In this document: positions 56,356 to 64,000 of the stretch, in pieces | Numbering within the stretch: position 1 is the stretch's first letter | How the letters are laid out: the number at the start of each line of letters is the position of its first letter | Source: Botryococcus braunii | Lineage: Eukaryota; Chlorophyta; Trebouxiophyceae | Direction: 5' to 3' | Length of the DNA stretch: 64,000 bases | Assembly (NCBI GenBank): GCA_002005505.1 | Contig: KV908668.1 | Location: 81,208-145,207 of the forward strand | Made by a program: the position numbers and the translations under genes | The notes under the pieces: generated by a model | Database searches by the model: none | Told to the model about the DNA's origin: nothing | The model's input: the letters and a program-made list of their open reading frames with translations, nothing else

Positions 56356-57663
56356 TGTGAAAGGTTATGGGCAGAGAGAACACCTGTAAGTCCGCAAAAG
56401 GATTTGTCAATGCACTGTAGAGGTTTCGTCAGTCAGACCTCGACACACCCTTTGCGCGCGACTGATACAGGTTCGACAGGAGCGCCTTCCCTTGCGGCAA
56501 CCAAATAGCAAGTGCGACTGTCTCAAAGACAAGTCAAATATGCAATAGCAAGCTTCAACTTGTAGCAAACAGACAGGACTTCCATTCCGTGGCACAGGAT
56601 TCGGCCAACCAACGAATCGATTACATGGGACAATATTACTGCTTGCCCTACTGGCACAATCTCATATACGCATAAATTACTTCTCACAATAGCTGGTTTT
56701 ATAGCATCGTCTCAAACATGTTCTGTGCCGGACCTGAGTCCGGCACACTCGTTCCCTTGACGACCTAACAGCACAGCTTTGCGACAGTCAGCGAAATATC
56801 TAACCAAATAGGAATTATCTCATTAAATCACAACTACATCAATACCTGTAAGTCCGCAAAAGGATTTGTCAATGCACTGTAGAGGTTTCGTCAGTCAGAC
56901 CTCGACACACCTATTGCCCCAAGCATTACGATTTAGCCAGAGCAATGAGCAACATTGCAAATGCAGTGGTTATCAAATACATCATGCTATTCTATCATCT
57001 GTCAAAGTGCCAACGTACCCTTTGCGCGCGACTGATACAGGTTCGACAGGAGCGCCTTCCCTTGCGGCAACCAAAAAGCAAGTGCGACTGTCTCAAACAC
57101 AAATCAAATATGCAATAGCAAGCTTCAACTTGTAGCAAACAGACAGGACTTCCATTCCGTGGCACAGGATTCGGCCAACCAACGAATGACGAGTCTGTCG
57201 CCTCCAGCAGTTAAATACCTGACCGTGTTTGGCGCCCAAGGGACTCGATAAAAGTCGAGTCCCTGAAAGCTTCTCATTCCAAAAAGTCCCTAATTGGTAA
57301 TCCAATACGGATGATGTGTCCTAGACAAAATACCTAAAGGTCCCATTTTCTGTATCTAATTAAACACACTGATGTGGCCGCCTAAGAATTAGTTTGACTG
57401 ACCTCGAAGACGTATTCGAGGTCCCAAAAAACAAGTTCCACTGAGGTCTGTCAAGGAATTATGTCGCTTCACAGCCAAGTTCCTAGGACTAGCTGGAAGA
57501 AGTATGCAGTAGTTTGCACCTAAGGCCCAACAGTGTTGTGCCGTCCAGGGCAGCCTGGCATGCACGACTGTTTTGCCTAGGATGAGTCAGAAGAATACCT
57601 CTGAATAAGTCCAACAGTAATGCTCCCTAAGTAATTACCTGATCTAGGTCATTACCTACAACA
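56356..57663 (-). repeat. A4 3' LTR
   Basis: 1308 bp. About 72 bp are missing near 57443 between two CTGAG copies compared with the 1380-bp basic form. A minus-strand TATAAAA is at 56697-56703. The polypurine tract AAGGGGAAG adjoins at 57664. Confidence 0.88.
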
Positions 57664-57850
57664 CTTCCCCTTGGACGTTTCAGAGGTCCAGCTATTGTAC
57701 TACTTCTCAGGCAACGCCCACTGTAGTACATGCTTCTGGGTCAGGCGTGCTTCGGGGGAGTTACTAGTGAAGGAGGTAGCTAATCTCCTCACCCTCCGCC
57801 TTTGCCCGTGGTCACTCGGTCGTGGTGAACACCAGCCGGAAAATAAGACG

Positions 57851-60800
57851 TCACTCGCGTGAAACGACACCAAGTGTATTGCGGTGAATCTTGAACAACA
57901 CAGGGACGAGTGGTTTCGTAAAGATGTCCGCCACATTCTTCTGGGTGGGTACATACTTCACGTCCACGTCACCCTGAATGACAGCAGCACGTGCATGGTG
58001 AAATGCCACAGCAACATGCTTGGTGTACTTGGAATTTACAAGATTCCGTAAATTCCGAACACACCCAGAGTTATCAATGAACAGAGGAGGTTTCCACACA
58101 TCAACATGAATTTCCTCCAAGAAACCGCGAAGCCAAATGGCTTCTTTGACAGCATGACTAGCAGCTCGAAACTCTGATTCCACTGTTGATGTAGCAGTGG
58201 CACTTTGTTTCTTGCTGCCCCAAACAACTGACCCACCATAAACTTGGAACACGAAACCTGTAGTGGATGCTCGCATATCTAGATCACCCGCATAGTCGGC
58301 ATCGACATAACCCTCAAGAGGAGATGTGCCCCCACCAAGCTGGAGTGCAAGATCCCGAGTGTCCTTCAAATACCGGACCACTCGAAGACCTTCTTGCATA
58401 TGTGCAGTGGTAGGTGTGCCTCTATACCGTGAAAGAACCCCTACCGCATGAGCAATATCAGGACGTGTGGTATTAGCTAAATACAGAAGAGAGCCAATCA
58501 GCTCACAGTAACGATGCCCGGGTTCCAAAGCAACCCCAGCCCCATGAATGGGATTGGACTGAGTGGAGTGACTGGTGTGCACAAATGATTTACTCATGGG
58601 TGTGTCATAGGCCCGTGTGTCACCACTAAGTCCAAAACTGTCCACCAATGCATCTATCTTCAGCCCACTACTCATCCACATCAGCTTCCGCTCTCGATCT
58701 CGAACAATCTGACATCCCAGGAAATCCTTGACTTCCCCAAGATCATGAATAGAAAACTCTTTCCCTATAGTCTCCTTAAAGGCCAATACACGTGGGAGAG
58801 CCTTTGACATGATCAGCATGTCGTCTACAAAGAGAACCAAATACACAGGATCTTCCCCTGGAACATTTGACACATAGATTCCTGCATCTGACATGCATGC
58901 AGTAAATCCATGTTTAGCCAGTGTGGCATCAAGCGTATGATACCAGGCACGTGGAGCTTGTTTGAGGCCGTACAGAGCCTTACGCAAGCGACACACTTGG
59001 GGACCACCATTGTGAAATCCTGGAGGTTGAGTAACGTAAACCTCTTCCTCCAGATCCCCATTCAAAAAGGCCGTTTTTATATCGAGCTGATGAATTTCCA
59101 TATCCTCAGCAGCTGCCTTACACAGAAGAACACGTCGAGCCCCAAAGCTACTGGTGGGTGCGAAGACCTCGTCCACATCAATACCCTGAATTTGACGACA
59201 TCCTTGTGCAACAAGACGAGCTTTGTACCTTATAACATTACCATGGGCATCGACTTTAACAGAATAGATCCAGTGAACTGGGATGACTTTCTTTCCTCTG
59301 GGTCTTTCAGTGTACTCAAAGCACTCATGAGCATCGAGAGAGTTCTTCTCCTCGATCATGGCTTGTTCCCAAAACACCCACTGATCAGACATTCGTGCCT
59401 CACGATAGTTACTTGGTACAGGAATCTTGCTAAATCTCACTCCTGCAGGACTAGCAAGGCAAGCACGTAGAAAAGCAATACTGGCAGGTTCACTGGCATC
59501 CCCTCCTGAATCCGCGGTACGGAACACACATGAAGGCATCTCCCCACTGGGTTCTGCCCCATCTTGCTCATGCAAAATGTCTCTAACAATCCTGGCAGAT
59601 CCTGCCCATGGATTATCTGAGCTCTGCCTTGTGGCAGATGGCAGATTATCAAAGAATGCAACCTTGCCTCTGGATCTCATCTGACCCACTACTCTCCGTG
59701 CTTCCTGACTCCCGCTCTCATCTTCTCTCACAGCAGCAGCAGTTATCATCTCTTCATGTTCACATACCATCTCAGAATGGTCCACTGCGTCATGCACATT
59801 GCTAACTCGAAGTCGAGTTTCACGATCAGATTCACATTTTGCATTAACAAGCCTCCCTACAGCCTCATCACGTACATGCATAGCAACAGCATTGTCATCG
59901 CTACACTGATCAACAGCACTTGAATCACCCTCCACTGCAGAGTCAGTGTCAACTCCAGTACCCCTCCCAGTACATTCTGCTTCTCCTGCTTCCCCTACGT
60001 CTCCTGCTTCCCCTGGTTCCCTGGACGTTGTAATCCCCCCTTCTTCTGTACTGATGTCATCATGTACAGTGACGGTGGTAGGAGCTTCATCAGCAGCTTC
60101 GATCCCAGCCTGCTCTGTGATGTCACCAGACTTGGGTTGCTGTTTACGAGCATTTCGTTGCTGCAGACGCTCTGCACGTGTCAAAGCTCCAGGCTGCAGC
60201 TGGAAACGTGCCGTACCACCAGGCCAGGGGAATGCGCCCGGGGTGCGTGAAGTTGGATACTTGGCCAGTGGTACTGCCATGAGTCTCAGTCGGGCTATGG
60301 TGCGAATCCCTCCACTGGTGGTTGGTGCAGAGGTCCCATGCCTGGTAGCAGCATGCATGCGCCTGGGCACCTCACTGACTCCAGGTGATTGGCTTGAGGA
60401 TGCTGGACGAGGCGCTGTAGAGCCAGGAGACGCCACTGGGGATGACGCGGCGGGGGCGCAGGGTGCAGTGAGGTTGGAGTGCCTAGTGCGCGCAGGGGGT
60501 GCACAAGGTGCGCGGGGTGCAGTGGGGTCTGGATGCAGTCGGGCAGTTTGAGGGCGAGCTGGGGAGGGTTCATCGTCCTCGCTACTGTTGTCCTCCATGG
60601 GAATTGTTGCCTCAGTGGATGCAGGGGTCTCCAATTCCACAGGATTCAGGTCCTGGTCCAGGCTGGGTCCCGGTTGAGGTGAGGCTGGGTCCGGATCCAG
60701 GCTAGATCCAGGCTGGGTTGCAGATACAGGACCGGGCCCAGCAGCTTGCAGCCCAATGGCAGACGCACCACTCTGGCTCTCCACAAAATGTACACTCGGA

Positions 60801-63115
60801 GACACCACTGTCCTACCAGGCAGTCGGACCTTGTACCCCTTGGTGTGTGGACAGTATCCCACAAACATACCTGCCTCAGACTGTGCACCCAAAGATGACA
60901 CCTGGTGTTTGGCATGTTTCACGTATGCCAAACAGCCCCACTTGCGCAAATGGGACAGATCAGGGACAGAGCCAGTGAACATTTCAAATGGGGTTTTCTC
61001 CTGACCAGAGACTGGCATCACATTATGTAAATATGCATTGCATCCACCCAAAGACTCTCATCTGCCTGAACACCCAACAGCAATGTTCTGGCCTTCTCTT
61101 TCAATGTTCGATTCATTCTCTCAGCAACTCCATTCTGCTGTGGAGTATACGCGGCAGAGGTCTCAGTGTGAATGCCATTCTCTGTACAGAACCCATGAAA
61201 CGTTTTATTCAAGAACTCTGTGCCCCTGTCAGTCCTAACCGCCTTAACCTTGGATTCTGTCTGTCTCTCCCAGTATGTAATAGTGTCTGTCAAATGAGAT
61301 GCAATGGTAGCCTTGCTAGTGACTGGTAACACTGAAACGAAATTAGACAACTCATCCACTACTGTGACAGAAAACTTTTCCCCTTCAACGCCAGGAGTTG
61401 ACATGGCACCAACCGTATCCGCATGTATTCGATGCAGTACTCGAGGCGGCTCATGTGAACTTGGCTTGAAAGATGGTTTACACTGCTTTCCCCGAACACA
61501 AGGGTCACAGTGAGTATCGCACTTTGAACAAGGAAGAAGGGACACAGGTATCCCAGTACACAACTCCTCCCTGCTCAAACGCTCTGTGGCTGTCTTCCCA
61601 GGATGCCCTAACCTCTCATGCCAAAGTTTTCGCAACTTGCAGTTATGTGCAGGTTTGTGCGCAGCATGATGTGCAGACATAGGGTTCACACACACTTGAC
61701 AAGCCACCTGATATTTGGTGGGATAAATTCCCCTCAGAACATACAACCCATATCTTTCTACAATGCTGCACTCCCAACCCATGGGTCCCACCAGACTGCT
61801 GTAGGTCCCATTCTCACGTGGAACAAATTGAATACCATCCCTTACCCCAGCTGATACAGACAATAGATTTGTGCTGGCCTGTGGAACACATTGTACATTA
61901 TGGAGCCACAGTAACTGCCCTTCTGCATTCACCAGACACACACTCCCACTAGCAATGATGGAACCATGAGACTCTGATGTAGCCAACTGCAGTTGACGTG
62001 GTTCTGTGTACACGTGGGGTTCTGCAATACACCAAAGTCATTAACCAGGTGGACAGTAGCCCCAGAGTCCACAAGCCATTCCTCGCACGAGTGCCCTATC
62101 CCACCACTCTGTAATACATTAAACGTCACACTGGGCAGTGAGATAGGAACGGCTTCTGCGTTTTTAGGACATGGAACATGGGTACTGTTGGATGCAGAGG
62201 GAACACTTGGCAGTGAATGCTTACTTCTGTCGCCAGCTTGCTCCTCTCCAGTACCCTTTTTCCATTTTGTGCACTCCTTGCTGATGTGTCCACGGCTCCC
62301 ACACTCCCAGCACCTGACTTTTCGTGACCTCTTTCTGTCTTGCTCTGACTGGTCTGCCTCAGGGTCCTGGGACTTTGGGAGGACTGCCGCTGCCTTGGGA
62401 AGAGGTCGAGGGAGCTGGTCATTGAAGCCAGCACCATAGGCATGGCTCTGCAGGATTTTTACCACATCTTCTGAGGAGCGCCCGCAACAATGCCCATAGA
62501 GTGCTCCTTTGAACTGTGCTAGCTCAGTGGGGAGACAATCCACAATAGCATTAGTGACATCTTCGGGGTCAATGGAGTGGGAGTTGTCCAGGAGGTTCTG
62601 GAAAAGTATGAATTTTTTCATGACAAATGTCTCGAACGTCTCCTCCCTGGTCATGTGCTCTGTTTTGAGTGTGTGTAGCCACTGGCGGTTAACAGACTTG
62701 TTGTGTCCTCCAGTGAACTTATTGGCTATGTATAACAGGGCATCAAAGGCAGAGGGCTTCATTGTCAACATAGGACTCCACTCCACTGGGACACTGCCAG
62801 TGATCAGCATCATGGCAGCAGCATTTGCTCTCGTGAAAGGAAGGGGTTTCTGAAAGGCCTCCGTGCACTCCTTGTGGATGCTGCAGTGGTCAGATCATAA
62901 AGCCAGGACTTGAAATTCCACCCATCCTTTAATAAGGGATGGGCTACCTTAACATTTGTTGTTGATGGCTTTGTTGTGTCCTCGTGCAGTAAGGCTGTCA
63001 GTATCGAAACCACTGGGAGTGCTGTCTTCTCCTGTTCTGTGGATTGACCACCCAGACTTACAGGAGGCTGTTGGTTCAGCTGGTCCATTGGAGATGATTC
63101 CGCAGACTGGGTCAT
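57851..63115 (-). pseudogene. gag-pol: A4 gag-pol polyprotein in four frames
   Basis: Start ATG 63115 (MTQSAESSPM). Pieces: 62810-63115 gag N-terminus; 61929-62813 Gag core, zinc knuckle CWECGSRGHISKEC and protease WLVDSGATVHLV; 61018-62013 pre-integrase and integrase core (IHADTVGAM, RTDRGTEF, GVAERMNR); 57851-61051 end of integrase, Pro-rich linker, RT (YGLKQAPRAWY, LFVDDMLIM) and RNase H (GYVDADYAGD, ADIFTKPLVPV). Frame breaks: a ten-base loss near 61037 relative to A2 and A3, a one-base loss near 62013 and another near 62880. The last two may be sequence errors. All catalytic residues of PR, IN and RT are present, so A4 may be nearly intact in reality. Confidence 0.9.
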
Positions 63116-63250
63116 TGTGTGAAAGGTTATGGGTTTCTGCAGTCTGGGTCACTTTGCAGATATGAATCGTTCTGGATATGACGTGCAGCAGGTATTCAAG
63201 GCGGACTCCTCGTACTCTGCAACCTTGGCTTCGGCGTAGCTCGATGGGCA

Positions 63251-63265
63251 GGTGGGCCCATAACC
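63251..63265 (-). promoter_or_regulatory. A4 primer-binding site
   Basis: Plus-strand GGTGGGCCCATAACC, complementary in the element RNA to the anticodon arm of initiator tRNA-Met, touching the LTR at 63266. As in A2 and A3. Confidence 0.8.
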
Positions 63266-64000
63266 TGTGAAAGGTTATGGCAGAGAGAACACCTGTAAGT
63301 CCGCAAAAGGATTTGTCAATGCACTGTAGAGGTTTCGTCAGTCAGACCTCGACACACCCTTTGCGCGCGACTGATACAGGTTCGACAGGAGCGCCTTCCC
63401 TTGCGGCAACCAAAAAGCAAGTGCGACTGTCTCAAACACAAATCAAATATGCAATAGCAAGCTTCAACTTGTAGCAAACAGACAGGACTTCCATTCCGTG
63501 GCACAGGATTCGGCCAACCAACGAATGATTACATGGACAATATTACTGCTTGCCCTACTGGCACATCTCATATACGCATAAATTCTCACATCAGCTGGTT
63601 TATAGCATCGTCTCAACATGTCTGTGCCGGACCTGATCCGGCACACTCGTTCCCTTACGACCAAAGCAAGCTTGCGACAGTAAAAAAAAAAAAAATATAA
63701 AAAAAATCATAGTAAGCGCAAATTCAGCACTGTAGAGGTCGTCATCAATCGACACATAGCCCAGCATTACGATTTAGCCAGAGCAATGAGCAACATTGCA
63801 AATGCAGTGGTTATCAAATACATCATGCTATTCTTCATCTGTCAAATGCAACGTACCCTTTGGCGCGACTGATACGTGACAGGACCTTCCCTGCGCAACC
63901 AAAAGCAGTCGACTTCTAAACCAATCAAAATGCAATAGCAAGCTTCATTGTAGACAGACAGACTTCCATCCTGCACAGGTTCGGACCAAGATCGGTCGTA
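63266..64000 (-). repeat. A4 5' LTR, partial, low-quality sequence
   Basis: Aligns to the first ~800 bp of the Copia-A LTR but with many one- to several-base deletions, and an A-rich run at 63682-63706 replacing unrelated sequence. The decay grows toward the window end. Confidence 0.75.

Larger units (their letters stand above)
56356..64000 (-). mobile_element. Ty1/copia element Copia-A copy A4 (right end outside window)
   Basis: The longest Copia-A copy here: 3' LTR 56356-57663, full internal region, PBS at 63251-63265, and the start of the 5' LTR from 63266. It keeps the 340-bp linker segment missing from A2. It entered the Copia-B LTR Bx after CTTTG. Its four coding frames result from a 10-bp deletion and two one-base losses, the latter in the low-quality end of the window. 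Confidence 0.9.

Overview
This window is eukaryotic DNA made, as far as I can see, entirely of nested LTR retrotransposons. I find no host gene, tRNA or rRNA gene, CRISPR array or prokaryotic feature. The organism cannot be named from this. A large repeat-rich nuclear genome of the plant/algal kind is the best guess. The Copia-A primer-binding site matches the anticodon arm of a plant-type initiator tRNA-Met. The other families use a PBS (TGGTATCGGCGA) that implies an A1:U72 initiator-like acceptor stem different from that of land plants.

Five families are present; the names are mine. Copia-A (Ty1/copia) has LTRs of 1.3-1.95 kb and all copies read on the minus strand: A0 (LTR only, 1-660), A1 (661-10389, interrupted), A2 and A3 (21810-34869) and A4 (56356 to the window end). 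Copia-B (Ty1/copia) has 628 or 777 bp LTRs: B1 (+, 10390-44490, interrupted), B2 (-, 13081-20197), B3 (-, 44497-55661) and a partial LTR Bx (55662-56355). Gypsy-1 (G1, 3500-9681) and Gypsy-2 (G2, 37883-44369) are related Ty3/gypsy elements on the minus strand. Element T (+, 49968-54144) is a gag-only, non-autonomous LTR element.

Layout: A1 was broken by G1 (TSD GGAAT) and by B1. B1 was then broken by B2 (TSD TCAAA), by the A2/A3 composite (TSD CTCTG), and, inside its own 3' LTR, by G2 (TSD TCAAG). After a palindromic junction at 44481-44506 comes B3, itself broken by T. A partial Copia-B LTR follows, and A4 is inserted at its end. The deepest chain is A1 > B1 > A3 > A2.

Nearly every coding region carries stops, frameshifts or deletions, yet several elements have LTR pairs that look identical or nearly so by eye (G1, G2, B2), so they moved recently. 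G1 lacks most of integrase and G2 lacks protease, which suggests movement in trans. The most interesting signals are the two priming modes that appear to use one initiator tRNA, a hairpin that would mask the Copia-A PBS, the complementary defects of G1 and G2, the gag-only element, the dual-coded acidic/basic tract in G2, and the three-LTR composite.

The last ~1-2 kb (from about 62 kb, severe after 63.5 kb) is full of single-base deletions relative to sister copies and looks like an unpolished contig end. Small lesions there should not be trusted.
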